Shown: positions 17,250-25,385 of the stretch, piece after piece
Numbering within the stretch: position 1 is the first letter of the stretch
Layout of the letters: each line of letters begins with the position of its first letter
Origin: Chitinophaga sp. GbtcB8
GTDB taxonomy: Bacteria > Bacteroidota > Bacteroidia > Chitinophagales > Chitinophagaceae
NCBI RefSeq assembly: GCF_019091455.1
Contig: NZ_JAGXJN010000021.1
Coordinates: 1-64,000 of the forward strand
Direction: 5' to 3'
Length of the DNA: 64,000 bases
Translations under genes and position numbers: made by a program
Notes under the pieces: generated by a model
The model's database searches: none
What the model was told of the DNA's origin: nothing
Seen by the model: the letters and a program-made list of their open reading frames with translations, nothing else

Positions 17250-18227
17250 TCACGAATGCTGCTTTTTAAACGCAGTAGGTGTCATTCCAACCCGTTGCCT
17301 GAATGCACGTGAAAAGTTGTCCGGATCAGCAAATCCTATCATGAATGCTATTTCATTTACTGTCAAACCTTTTTTTAACAGATCCATCGCATGATCCATC
17401 TTTTGCTTGTGGATATATTCCTGTACGTTGTTACCATACAGATGCGTGAAGCCGTGATAGAGCCATGTTCGGCCGATATTGAACTCTTTGCAAAGGTCAT
17501 TTACAGTAAGTTTGCGATCCAGATTTTTTAGTATGTACGTTTTGATCTGCTCCAGCTTTTCCATTTCTGTTTTACGGATGGGGATCGTTGCTTCCCGGTG
17601 TTCAAGTAGCTGTGTGATCCCGTTCACCAGCAGTTCCTTTGCTGCAGCTTCCATTTTCACGGATCCTTTAATGCCCGGTACTTTATTGGTGATGATTTTC
17701 TCTGCCAGCACCCACAGGTCCACCGGAATGTTGAGTGAAAGATTATTGTACCGGCGCACTGCAACACCTGCCATTTCTCCGTATTCGTCATAAAAAAAGC
17801 GTTTGTCGGTGATCAGGTCATTGACATATTCCCGTCTGATCTCCAGCTGCAGGAAACGATACAGGCCAGGAGGGTAAAACACCTGGTAGTTACCCGGTTG
17901 CATATGCAGCAGCTGGTACTGCCCCTCACGGTAATCATCCGTTACGCCGGCGGCCTCGCTGGAAAGTAAGGGGTTTCCCAGCACGAAATTCAGCAGGTAG
18001 GTGTCATCGTCCAGAAAGCAGTCAATCTCTGTTGTGCGCTCTACATGGATGAGAATATAATGCACTACCAGGATATCAAGGGAAAGTTGCTGCACAAGGA
18101 CGGTCGCAGTATCTGTTACTGTCGCAGCGGGTAACGTGTTCGTGACCTCATAAGATTGGAGTGCAGGCTCTATCGTGGAGGATACCTTCATCCTCCTGGC
18201 TGGAACAGGTTTTATTACCATGGTCAT
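17250..18227 (-). CDS. AraC-family transcriptional regulator
   Basis: A 325-residue regulator. The C-terminal ~100 residues carry two helix-turn-helix units: LTVNDLCKEFNIGRTWLYHG, then LTVNEIAFMIGFADPDNFSR followed by the family-typical FRQRVGMTPTAFKK end. The N-terminal ~220 residues are a divergent sensor domain with no clear cupin motif. The ATG at 18227 is used here; an in-frame ATG 12 codons later is also possible. It is followed on the same strand by small genes of unknown role and preceded by another unknown gene, so its target is not obvious. Confidence 0.88.
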   Translation of the reverse strand: MTMVIKPVPARRMKVSSTIEPALQSYEVTNTLPAATVTDTATVLVQQLSLDILVVHYILIHVERTTEIDCFLDDDTYLLNFVLGNPLLSSEAAGVTDDYREGQYQLLHMQPGNYQVFYPPGLYRFLQLEIRREYVNDLITDKRFFYDEYGEMAGVAVRRYNNLSLNIPVDLWVLAEKIITNKVPGIKGSVKMEAAAKELLVNGITQLLEHREATIPIRKTEMEKLEQIKTYILKNLDRKLTVNDLCKEFNIGRTWLYHGFTHLYGNNVQEYIHKQKMDHAMDLLKKGLTVNEIAFMIGFADPDNFSRAFRQRVGMTPTAFKKQHS

Positions 18228-18475
18228 TTTATTGAGAGATATGGTTAACGAATCAAAAAGTCTTCAGGCTTTAGCTGATCATAGATATCATGGAACACCT
18301 GGGAAATATCCCCCCCCCACATCTGGTCGCAAGATACATCGACTGGTAGCCATCAGCGGGATATTCCCTGTGTAGATCTTCCAGCACAGGAGCCTATTGG
18401 ACGATGACCTGGTGGGAGCGGGGCAAAATGTAATAAGAGGCATTTTGAGGATTTTTCATGCGGGATATTTTATTG

Positions 18476-19060
18476 CTACCCCTGGGTCGGGGGCTTATAG
18501 ATCATTTTGTCATATTCTATCAACAGGTTGTATATCCATTGTTCATCCTCCAGAAGGTATTTAAAGTCGTCAGCTACGACCACACAAATGGAAATATAGG
18601 TGCCCACTCCAAAGATCATCCGGTGAATGTCGGTTACCAGGTTGAATTTCAGTTCGGTGATGGAACGGGCTTCCAGCACTATTTCAGACAAGTTTCCCGG
18701 GTCCATTCCCATAAACACCGGGCTACCCATCACAGAGAAGAAATAGCATGTGCAGGGCTCTATGATGTTTAACATGAGCACAGTAGGGTGTCTGAAATCG
18801 GAGTGGTGGACGTAGATGGCAAATTGTTCTTTTTCCAGCCCCTGTTTGATGAGTATACCGTGGAGCCCTTGCTGGACGACGGCTTCATGCATGGGCAGGG
18901 TAGCCCATTTATATAGCGCCGGAATCTTTGTGGTATTTAACACCGTGCCTTCTGAATTGTCTATTACCAATTGCATAGATATCTCTTGTGTCTCCTCGGT
19001 TGCTAAGTTGGATAGATCGTTCATATGCTTTGAGAGTTTCATAAGCTTATCATAATGCAC
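18476..19060 (-). CDS. Hypothetical protein upstream of an AraC gene
   Basis: A 194-residue soluble protein with no signal peptide and no motif I can name. It has a mixed alpha/beta look with repeated hydrophobic strands (LMLNIIEPCTCYFFSV, YISICVVVADDFKYLL). It is 248 bases upstream of the AraC-type regulator on the same strand. The separate sensor-like composition makes a regulatory or ligand-binding partner possible, but this is only context. Confidence 0.6.
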   Translation of the reverse strand: MHYDKLMKLSKHMNDLSNLATEETQEISMQLVIDNSEGTVLNTTKIPALYKWATLPMHEAVVQQGLHGILIKQGLEKEQFAIYVHHSDFRHPTVLMLNIIEPCTCYFFSVMGSPVFMGMDPGNLSEIVLEARSITELKFNLVTDIHRMIFGVGTYISICVVVADDFKYLLEDEQWIYNLLIEYDKMIYKPPTQG

Positions 19061-19844
19061 GATAGCAGTGCATGGAATTCCCGTAGCCTTGGCAGATAGG
19101 GCGCTGGTTTAACGGTTACAATAAAAGATGGAACGTAAACCTGACCATATAAAGCAGGTTGCTATCTTCCCGCTGGTCAAATTTTTTCTCCGCTACTATG
19201 CAATACGGCAATTGGTTGTTTTCCGGATAACAGAAATAAAATAAATCCTCAAAATTTTTTACTGGCTATTTTGGCTTCTTGCGCCCGCATTTTGGGGATT
19301 GTCCTGGTGTTGTCTTGTCTTTAGCACAATTGCTCATGTCACATAGATCACTATATGATGCAATGTAAATAAATCTTTGCAACTCATCAAAAAGCTAAAG
19401 CGGACAAAATGTGCCATGCGCTTAGGATTCTCCGGGAGGAGGGGGAGCTGGCGATGGTAGATTCAGCATCGGGGGCTCAGGAAGGTAAAAGGTAAGCCGG
19501 TCGTCAGGAATAACAATCAGTTATCTATGTTTCAGCGGGGGATGACCAACGGTTGCCGGTAATGGCCGGTTTCGGTGATCTGATAAGACTTGAGCTTAAA
19601 GAAAGATTTATCCTCGAACAGTACAAATCCACTTATTGCCGGTTTACTTATATGGAATGTCCTTATTAAAATAGGGAGGTCCTGTAATTGCATTGTAACA
19701 ATAACATTAAATAACCGGATATACTTACCAACTCGTTTTAGTCATAAGCATGTTCACTTTGATCTCGGCAACAGCCTGGTGTAAATACCAGCTGTTGCTT
19801 TAAATTACACGCATACTTTATTTATTCTAAATCAGTAGATTGTC
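19061..19844. other. Long gene-poor intergenic stretch
   Basis: Nearly 800 bases with no convincing gene; a 64-codon plus-strand frame at 19590 lacks family features and a sensible context. A stem of 12 pairs with one bulge (19768-19780 with 19787-19798) is followed by TTTAAATTA and could be a weak plus-strand terminator. The stretch ends at a decayed signal-peptide frame (19845), so it may be a region of gene loss. Confidence 0.45.
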
Positions 19845-19941
19845 ATGAAAAATGTAATAAGGAAGCTTGTTGCTAAGTGCAGCGCTTTTTAGCATCAATA
19901 CAGTATCGGTACCTGTCCAGGTATCTGTTGCCGCAAAATAA
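19845..19941 (+). pseudogene. Frameshifted short exported peptide remnant
   Basis: ATG at 19845 opens a lysine-rich start (MKNVIRKL...) that stops at 19890 in its own frame. Changing frame by one base after the CTT codon gives a hydrophobic signal-peptide-like continuation (LLSAALFSINTVSVP) that runs to a TAA at 19939-19941. Together they read as one short exported protein of about 30 residues broken by a single-base frameshift. A sequencing error or chance composition cannot be excluded. Confidence 0.35.
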
Positions 19942-19950
19942 CTAAGCCTG

Positions 19951-20703
19951 TCAGAACTTGATATTCAATTTCCGGGAAACAAGTTTATCATCTTTATAGT
20001 ATTCAAACAGCCATTCGCCATTTTTCCTGAATACAATACCTTGCGATACATCATCATTCGCTATAAAATGATCCTGCTCAGATGTTTTCAGCAAGGTCAT
20101 TACTTTTTTGGGAGTGGTATCTATCAGCTGATAGCCGTTACCATTAGCCTGAGCATATAAAACATTCTGGCCTTCATTAACCGTAACAGGTTGGGCAGGA
20201 GCTGCAGGCGCAGGTGGAGCACTTTCCGTTGGTTGTGATGCCTGTGGTGCCGTAGTGCCATCGTACTTATATTGTGCGGCATTCAGTGAAGTGAAGGCAT
20301 TTGTCAGCGCTTCTGAATAGGCTGCCTGCCACTCTTTCTCCCTGCTTTTTCCTTCCTCACCTTTATAAACGATCGTACCCTGACAATCTTTTAACAGCAG
20401 GGTTAAACCAGTGGATAGGAATTTTTTCTTCTCTACAACTTCCGCTTTCAGTGCATTGCACTTATTATTACCGGCAACTTCCGCAGGCAACGCTTCATTG
20501 GTCATGAAAGCAGTAAACCCTACTTGTTGAAGTAGTAATTTTGTCCGCATATTCAACCCATATTGATCATCTGTTTTAAGAAAATCGAACCGTTCGGGTA
20601 CCAGAACGTATTTATAATTATTGATGGTATTCTGCGAATGGGCTGTGACGGCAAAAGACATTGCCAGTAATAAAGCAGCTATTTTAATGTGAATGCTTGT
20701 CAT
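19951..20703 (-). CDS. Exported hypothetical protein with Pro/Ala-rich linker
   Basis: A 250-residue protein. I start it at the ATG at 20703, which gives a normal signal peptide (IKIAALLLAMSFAVTAHSQ); a longer frame to 20781 adds 26 unlikely residues. The mature part has an N-terminal domain of about 150 residues with a cysteine pair, a Pro/Ala/Ser-rich linker (around 165-190), and a C-terminal ~60-residue domain that begins with NVLYAQANGNGYQLIDTT. I do not recognise the family. It likely stays in the periplasm or outer membrane. It is transcribed away from the plus-strand genes that follow, with a 275-base gap between. Confidence 0.75.
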   Translation of the reverse strand: MTSIHIKIAALLLAMSFAVTAHSQNTINNYKYVLVPERFDFLKTDDQYGLNMRTKLLLQQVGFTAFMTNEALPAEVAGNNKCNALKAEVVEKKKFLSTGLTLLLKDCQGTIVYKGEEGKSREKEWQAAYSEALTNAFTSLNAAQYKYDGTTAPQASQPTESAPPAPAAPAQPVTVNEGQNVLYAQANGNGYQLIDTTPKKVMTLLKTSEQDHFIANDDVSQGIVFRKNGEWLFEYYKDDKLVSRKLNIKF

Positions 20704-20978
20704 ATAGCTAAGATAAAAAAAATATTTTTCCCCCAATCCCCCTCTGATGTTCTTCCCACAGAGGCAACATACAAAGGGCAATACCGCACGCTTAGTTTTC
20801 CTGCCTGAAATCCCCTAAATACAGTGAACGTATTCGTCAACTCACGAAATATCGTGAAAATATTTTCATTCGCTTCAATGTAATTGTTTAATAACCAGGT
20901 TATTATGTGCATGGCATACGCATTGCAAATTCATAGACACATTCTCAATGATCATCTTTAACATCAAAATCATAACAC

Positions 20979-21152
20979 ATGAAAACACTCTCTTTTCTAT
21001 TCCGCAACATGTTCCCTGGCAAAGAAACAAAACCATCGCCGGAGCTTGTACAAACAGCCCTGGAACCTTTGCATGAAAAAGATTCCAACCAGGGCGGTGA
21101 ATTCCTGGATGATTTTGTAACCCTGGAAGATGAACCACAAGAGCAGGATTAA
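20979..21152 (+). CDS. Small acidic hypothetical protein
   Basis: A 57-residue frame from ATG 20979 to TAA 21150-21152. It begins MKTLSFLFRNMFPGK and ends in a strongly acidic tail (LDDFVTLEDEPQEQD). There is no transmembrane segment. It is 34 bases upstream of the YCII-like gene and codon use fits the neighbours, so it may be a real short gene in that operon. No family is recognised. Confidence 0.5.
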   Translation: MKTLSFLFRNMFPGKETKPSPELVQTALEPLHEKDSNQGGEFLDDFVTLEDEPQEQD

Positions 21153-21186
21153 AAGTATTACCCTTTAACCATTAAAATTGAAAACA

Positions 21187-21525
21187 ATGAAAGAGTTCTT
21201 ACTGGTATTCCGCAGAGATTATAGAACAAAGGAGCTGCAGCCCACAACCGAACAAATGAACAAGCACCTCAAACATTGGCGCGACTGGTACATCAGTCTT
21301 GCAGCAGAAGGTAAACTAGCCATGCCAATACAACGCTGGGACCCTGAAGGCAGGGTATTAAGGCAAAACCTCACAGTAGCCAATGGTTCCTATGCGGAAG
21401 TAAAAGAATCCATACGCGGCATCATCATCATAAAAGCAAATGATTATGACCATGCCGTGGCCATTGCCCAAAGAGCGCCGGTGCTGGAATTGGGAGGAAC
21501 GGTAGAGATCCGCATGGCAGTTTAA
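21187..21525 (+). CDS. YCII-related domain protein
   Basis: A 112-residue protein with the YCII pattern: an N-terminal strand (MKEFLLVFRRD), a helix with HLKHWRDWYISLAAEGKL, and an alpha-beta C-terminus (AVIA..APVLELGGTVEIR). The ATG at 21187 is preferred over a TTG three codons earlier. YCII proteins are small ferredoxin-like-fold enzymes or binding proteins, often next to ECF sigma genes; no sigma gene is adjacent here. It lies between the small acidic gene and the bestrophin gene. Confidence 0.8.
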   Translation: MKEFLLVFRRDYRTKELQPTTEQMNKHLKHWRDWYISLAAEGKLAMPIQRWDPEGRVLRQNLTVANGSYAEVKESIRGIIIIKANDYDHAVAIAQRAPVLELGGTVEIRMAV

Positions 21526-21557
21526 ACAGAAAAAAATAAACTTAATTATCTAAGATC

Positions 21558-22565
21558 ATGCATGTAGGCAAATCATATAAACTATCAGAATTCCTTATCT
21601 GGACCAGGAGAAACGTATATACGCTACTCGTTTTGGGTATTATTCCGGTGATCCTGTATCACGTTATGGGTATAAAATGGCTAGCCGTACCCTGGACGGT
21701 AGTGGCGCTTTTGGGAACAGCAACTGCCTTTATTGTGGGTTTCAAAAATACCCAAACCTATTACCGTACCCGGGATGCCCAGCAGGTATGGACAAACATC
21801 TTAAACAGCAGCAGGGCATGGGCCATTATGAGCAGGGATTACCTGCATGATCCTGAAAAAACAAAAATACTCATCTACCGCCATTTTGCCTGGCTTACCG
21901 CTCTGCGTTACCAGATGCGGGAAGACAGGATCTGGGAAGTAAGGGATAAAAGCCACAATGCAGAATACCAGCGTTATTACACGATACCTGAAAGGGAAAC
22001 TACTTTTGAAACAGCGCTGGAAAAATATATGTCTGACAATGAGCTCAATTACATTCTTAGCACAAAGAATAAGGCAACCCAGATCATGGGTATGCAAAGT
22101 AAATGTATCAAGGAGCTTTACGATAACCAGGAGATTGCCCTGGCCCAGTTTATTGAGATGCAAAGGGGGCTCAATAATTTCTACGTACAACAGGGACAGT
22201 GTGAGTCCATCAAAGATGCTCCCTATCCCAGGCAATATTCCGTTATTAATACCCTTTTCGTCCGGCTTTTTTGCTTGTTGCTGCCTTTTGGCATGTTACA
22301 GGAATTTGATAAGCTGAATGGCAGCATTGATGGGATCATGAAAGGCAGCATGGTATGGCTGGTAGTTCCTTTCAGTGTTATTATCTCCTGGATGTACACT
22401 TCCCTGGCGCAGGTAGGGGAAAGTACGGAAAACCCGTTTGAAGGCAGCGCTAATGACGTTCCGATCTCGCAAATGTGCCGGGCTATTGAAATAGACCTCC
22501 GGGAAATGATCGGTGAGCGCGACACGCCCCCCTACCTGCAGCCAAAGAACAATATCATTCTGTAA
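21558..22565 (+). CDS. Bestrophin-family ion channel
   Basis: A 335-residue membrane protein with an N-terminal helix pair (from RRNVYTLLVLGIIPVILY to VPWTVVALLGTATAFIVGF), a conserved FKNTQTYYRTRDAQQVW stretch, a central helical region, and a second helix pair that contains RLFCLLLPFGM. These are the landmarks of the bacterial bestrophin (RFP-TM/UPF0187) family, pentameric channels of the inner membrane. The C-terminal NPFEGSANDVPI motif is also typical. It sits between the YCII-like gene and the NDH-2 gene on the same strand. Confidence 0.92.
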   Translation: MHVGKSYKLSEFLIWTRRNVYTLLVLGIIPVILYHVMGIKWLAVPWTVVALLGTATAFIVGFKNTQTYYRTRDAQQVWTNILNSSRAWAIMSRDYLHDPEKTKILIYRHFAWLTALRYQMREDRIWEVRDKSHNAEYQRYYTIPERETTFETALEKYMSDNELNYILSTKNKATQIMGMQSKCIKELYDNQEIALAQFIEMQRGLNNFYVQQGQCESIKDAPYPRQYSVINTLFVRLFCLLLPFGMLQEFDKLNGSIDGIMKGSMVWLVVPFSVIISWMYTSLAQVGESTENPFEGSANDVPISQMCRAIEIDLREMIGERDTPPYLQPKNNIIL

Positions 22566-22672
22566 CCGGCACAACAGCAAAAAAATTACAGGTTTTTGTC
22601 CAATAATGAAACTTCAGTTGTTATTAGTGTGTTACAAAACATTGAGCCGTTGGCCCATAAAATATTAATACT

Positions 22673-23968
22673 ATGGAAAAGACTAATAATACAGAAAGGA
22701 AACAGGTAGTGGTGATCGGGGGTGGTTTTTCAGGGCTGAATTTTGTCAAAAACCTGTTCCATAACAAATATTATGCTGTAACCGTTGTTGACAAGAACAA
22801 CTACAATTACTTCACGCCGCTTTTATACCAGGTGGCTACCAGCTTCCTGGAGCCTTCCAGCATCAGCTACCCGTTCAGGAAACTTTTCAAGAAAAAGGAC
22901 ATTTCTTTCAGGATGGCAGAGCTGGTACGGGTAGATACTGCTGCCAGCAAAGTGTATTTAAATGATGGCGGTGAGCTGCATTATGATGTGCTGGTGTTTG
23001 CTGCCGGTTCCAAAACGAATTTCTTTGGGAACGATGGTCTTCGTCACAGTACCTTTTCACTGAAAGGTATTGATGATGCGCTTTATATGCGTAATGAGCT
23101 GATCAAAACCCTGGAAAAGGCCGTTATTGAGCAGGATCCCATAGAAAAGAAACGGCTGCTAACCATCGTGATCGCAGGCGGAGGCCCAACGGGCGTGGAA
23201 GTAGCAGGTATGCTGGCTGAAATGAGAAAATACATCCTGGAACACGATTATCCTGAGCTTAAAAATACGCCGACTGAGATCTATGTGGTGGATGGTGCAC
23301 CCTACCTGCTGGCGCCTATGAGCGATAAAACGCATAAAGCAGCTCATAAAGAGCTGGAAAAATTAGGGGTGCATGTAAAACTGAACACCCGGGTTAAAAA
23401 TTATGAAAATGACCAGGTTCATTTGTCGGACGGAGAAGTGATTGAAGCCAAAAGCCTGATATGGGCAGCCGGGGTAATTGCCAATACCTTTGATGGCATT
23501 TCAGCGCAAAGTGTAGGCAAAGGCGGAAGAATGGTCACCGACGCTTTTAACCGGGTGCAGGGTTATGAAAATGTGTATGCCATTGGCGATATCAGCATAC
23601 AATTTACAGACAGCGCTTATCCTGATGGCCACCCGCAGCTTGCCCAGCCGGCTATTCAGCAGGGTAAGTCGCTGGCTAAAAATTTATTGCGTATGGCAAA
23701 GGGGCGTCCGCTGAAACCGTTCAAATATTTTGACCGCGGTGATATGGCCATTATTGGCCGGCAGTTTGCCGTAGCCGACCTTTTTAAACACAAAGTGCAT
23801 TTAGGCGGTTTGCTGGGTTTACTGAGCTGGCTTTTTATTCACCTTGTTTCCCTGGTTAATTATAACAACCGGATAAAAACATTGTACAACTGGGCAGTGG
23901 CTTATACCACCCGTGACCAGGCATTAAGAATGATCTTCCGGTCCGGGAACCGGGAGAACCGGGATTGA
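22673..23968 (+). CDS. Type II NADH dehydrogenase (NDH-2)
   Basis: A 431-residue FAD-dependent quinone oxidoreductase. It has two dinucleotide folds: VVVIGGGFSGLNFVKNL near the N-terminus for FAD and IVIAGGGPTGVEVAGML near residue 165 for NADH. The NDH-2 signatures TPLLYQVAT and, near residue 320, HPQLAQPAIQQGK are present. A C-terminal amphipathic stretch (LGGLLGLLSWLFIHLVSLV) would dock it to the membrane. It transfers electrons from NADH to menaquinone without pumping protons. A hairpin follows the stop, then an orphan sdhC-like gene on the same strand. Confidence 0.95.
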   Translation: MEKTNNTERKQVVVIGGGFSGLNFVKNLFHNKYYAVTVVDKNNYNYFTPLLYQVATSFLEPSSISYPFRKLFKKKDISFRMAELVRVDTAASKVYLNDGGELHYDVLVFAAGSKTNFFGNDGLRHSTFSLKGIDDALYMRNELIKTLEKAVIEQDPIEKKRLLTIVIAGGGPTGVEVAGMLAEMRKYILEHDYPELKNTPTEIYVVDGAPYLLAPMSDKTHKAAHKELEKLGVHVKLNTRVKNYENDQVHLSDGEVIEAKSLIWAAGVIANTFDGISAQSVGKGGRMVTDAFNRVQGYENVYAIGDISIQFTDSAYPDGHPQLAQPAIQQGKSLAKNLLRMAKGRPLKPFKYFDRGDMAIIGRQFAVADLFKHKVHLGGLLGLLSWLFIHLVSLVNYNNRIKTLYNWAVAYTTRDQALRMIFRSGNRENRD

Positions 23969-23972
23969 TCCC

Positions 23973-23995
23973 CGCCCCTTAACGGAAAAGGGGCG
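23973..23995 (+). terminator. Hairpin after the NDH-2 gene
   Basis: CGCCCCTT (23973-23980) pairs perfectly with AAGGGGCG (23988-23995) around a seven-base loop, directly after the NDH-2 stop codon. There is no T-run, so it may be an mRNA-stabilising or pausing hairpin and not a full terminator. Confidence 0.5.
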
Positions 23996-24025
23996 CGCTT
24001 ATCCACAACTTTAAAAGAACTATTC

Positions 24026-24805
24026 ATGAGCAACTTTAAGCAATTCTTTAACTCATCCCTTGGTAAAAAGCTGATCATGTCCATGACGGGCCTGTTCATG
24101 TGTCTATTCCTGATCGTACACCTGGGAGGGAACCTTACCTTATTTGCAGGCGATGAGGGTTACAACTTTAACATCTATGCACATTTCATGACGCACTTTC
24201 CGCCAGTGGAAATAATCAGTTACATTTTGTATATCTCCATCCTGGTGCATGCGTTGTACGCACTGATACTTACTATACAGAACCGGAGGGCCCGGCCGGT
24301 TAAATATGCGGTGGCTTCAAAAGCGCCTGTTAAATGGGCTTCCCTGAATATGGGACTGCTGGGCAGCATTATATTTCTATTCCTTATTGTACATATGAGC
24401 AACTTCTGGGGCCGGTATAAATTCACAGAAGGAACTTACCGGGAATACCACAAGAACCTTTTAACCGGCGAATTAACGTCAACAGTTTACAAACCGCTTT
24501 CCCCTCATTTTGAATATGCGGTTACTACAGAAAATAATATTGAGATCGTGAGGGTAAAAGACCTGTATGTTATAGTAGCGCACAGCTTCAGCCTTTTATG
24601 GTATGTAACGTTGTACCTGGTGGCGATGGTAGCGGTTTCCTATCATTTATACCACGGCTTTCAAAGCGCATTCAGAACCGCAGGCTGGGTACATAAAAAA
24701 TATACGCCCATTGTACAGTTCACAGGCATCTGGATCTTTGCGGTTATTATTCCGTTAGCATTTGCCTCCATGCCCATTGTGTTTTATATAAAATCGTTGT
24801 TATGA
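24026..24805 (+). CDS. Succinate dehydrogenase/fumarate reductase cytochrome b subunit (orphan)
   Basis: A 259-residue five-helix membrane protein of the Bacteroidota SdhC type. Histidines likely to hold hemes are in LIVHLGGN, ILVHALYAL, FLIVHMSNFWG, VAHSFSLLWY and YHLYHGFQSAF. The family begins with a typical SSLGKKLIMSMTGLF stretch. Normally it is followed by sdhA and sdhB; neither is here, and the next genes are on the other strand. It lies close to NDH-2, so it may be a paralogue with a distinct electron-transfer partner, or it works with SdhAB encoded elsewhere. Confidence 0.93.
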   Translation: MSNFKQFFNSSLGKKLIMSMTGLFMCLFLIVHLGGNLTLFAGDEGYNFNIYAHFMTHFPPVEIISYILYISILVHALYALILTIQNRRARPVKYAVASKAPVKWASLNMGLLGSIIFLFLIVHMSNFWGRYKFTEGTYREYHKNLLTGELTSTVYKPLSPHFEYAVTTENNIEIVRVKDLYVIVAHSFSLLWYVTLYLVAMVAVSYHLYHGFQSAFRTAGWVHKKYTPIVQFTGIWIFAVIIPLAFASMPIVFYIKSLL

Positions 24806-24837
24806 TGCTGTTGTCGTGAAAGCTACGCAGGGGGGAT

Positions 24838-25035
24838 TTAGTTGCTCTCCTGGCTGCTCAATACCCGGAAACCATAATGGCCATTCTCTCCCGAAGTGCC
24901 CCAGGTGGCTGTAATGTAATGTTCAATTTTGCTGATGGCAATTTCTTTTGTGGATGCTGTCTCCTGCAGGTATTCTATTTCCATTTCTCCGGTCCTGTCT
25001 ATTACAGCAAATAATAACTTAACGTGGTGTGGCAT
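24838..25035 (-). CDS. Small hypothetical protein
   Basis: A 65-residue protein when started at the ATG at 25035 (another ATG is at 25041). A longer frame to 25101 would translate through the terminator hairpin at 25067-25092 and is unlikely. It has a compact alpha/beta look and no signal peptide. It lies right downstream of the small-RNA-like element on the same strand, so its expression could depend on read-through. Family unknown. Confidence 0.5.
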   Translation of the reverse strand: MPHHVKLLFAVIDRTGEMEIEYLQETASTKEIAISKIEHYITATWGTSGENGHYGFRVLSSQESN

Positions 25036-25057
25036 TTTCATAAGTTTAGGTAAACGA

Positions 25058-25176
25058 TAAAAAAGGAGAGCCGCCCTAAAAAGAGCGGCTCTGGTATCCA
25101 ATTGTTTGTTAACCCCAAAGTAAAAATGTCTTTAAAGAATTCTTCATAGGATAGTTGAAAAATATTCACTGTTTCG
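25058..25176 (-). ncRNA. Candidate small RNA / leader, copy A
   Basis: On the minus strand a -7 element TATCTTTG lies at 25183-25190 with TTAG about 21 bases upstream (25212-25215). Transcription from near 25176 would pass a box at 25143-25157 (minus-strand CAACTATCCTATGAA), a box at 25105-25119 (TTTGGGGTTAACAAA), then a perfect eight-pair stem (25067-25074 with 25085-25092) and CCTTTTTT. The same two boxes, promoter-like element and hairpin recur with matching spacing at about 36.93-37.06 kb. A promoter, ~118-base transcript and terminator make a small RNA likely; it could also be an attenuator for the small gene at 24838. No Rfam family was identified. Confidence 0.5.
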
Positions 25177-25225
25177 TTGAATCAAAGATATAGTCGGATT
25201 GAACATTTATGCTAACATGTATGTG

Positions 25226-25319
25226 TGATCAAATATTCACAGAAATGAATGTCTGATCAACCATAAGTAGTTAAAAATGAATGTTCTAGTATTATCAAAT
25301 GTTAACGGTTCCGTTAACA
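25226..25319. promoter_or_regulatory. Two palindromic sites, possible operators
   Basis: A near-perfect inverted repeat spans 25226-25259: TGATCAAATATTCA and TGAATGTCTGATCA with a six-base spacer and two mismatches. A second, nearly perfect 20-base palindrome TGTTAACGGTTCCGTTAACA lies at 25300-25319, failing only at the two central bases. Both are in the gap between the small-RNA-like promoter and the end of the glycosidase gene. They look like dimer-binding operators. The protein is not known; a GntR/LacI-type regulator is encoded at 46743, but no link is shown. Nothing else is seen in the 25191-25385 gap. Confidence 0.4.
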
Positions 25320-25385
25320 AATGGTGTTGCAACATTTAGTTGTCCCACGAACATTTATTTTTAGTATTTATAAATAAAATTGTGT

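Noticed and set aside
19590..19784. 64-codon plus-strand frame in the gene-poor stretch
   Set aside because: No domain, no context, and it ends across a hairpin stem.
22223..22580. Two minus-strand frames over the bestrophin gene
   Set aside because: Shadow frames of a well-supported coding gene.
25036..25101. Longer N-terminus for the small minus-strand gene at 24838
   Set aside because: Would translate a terminator hairpin; the internal ATG is far more plausible.
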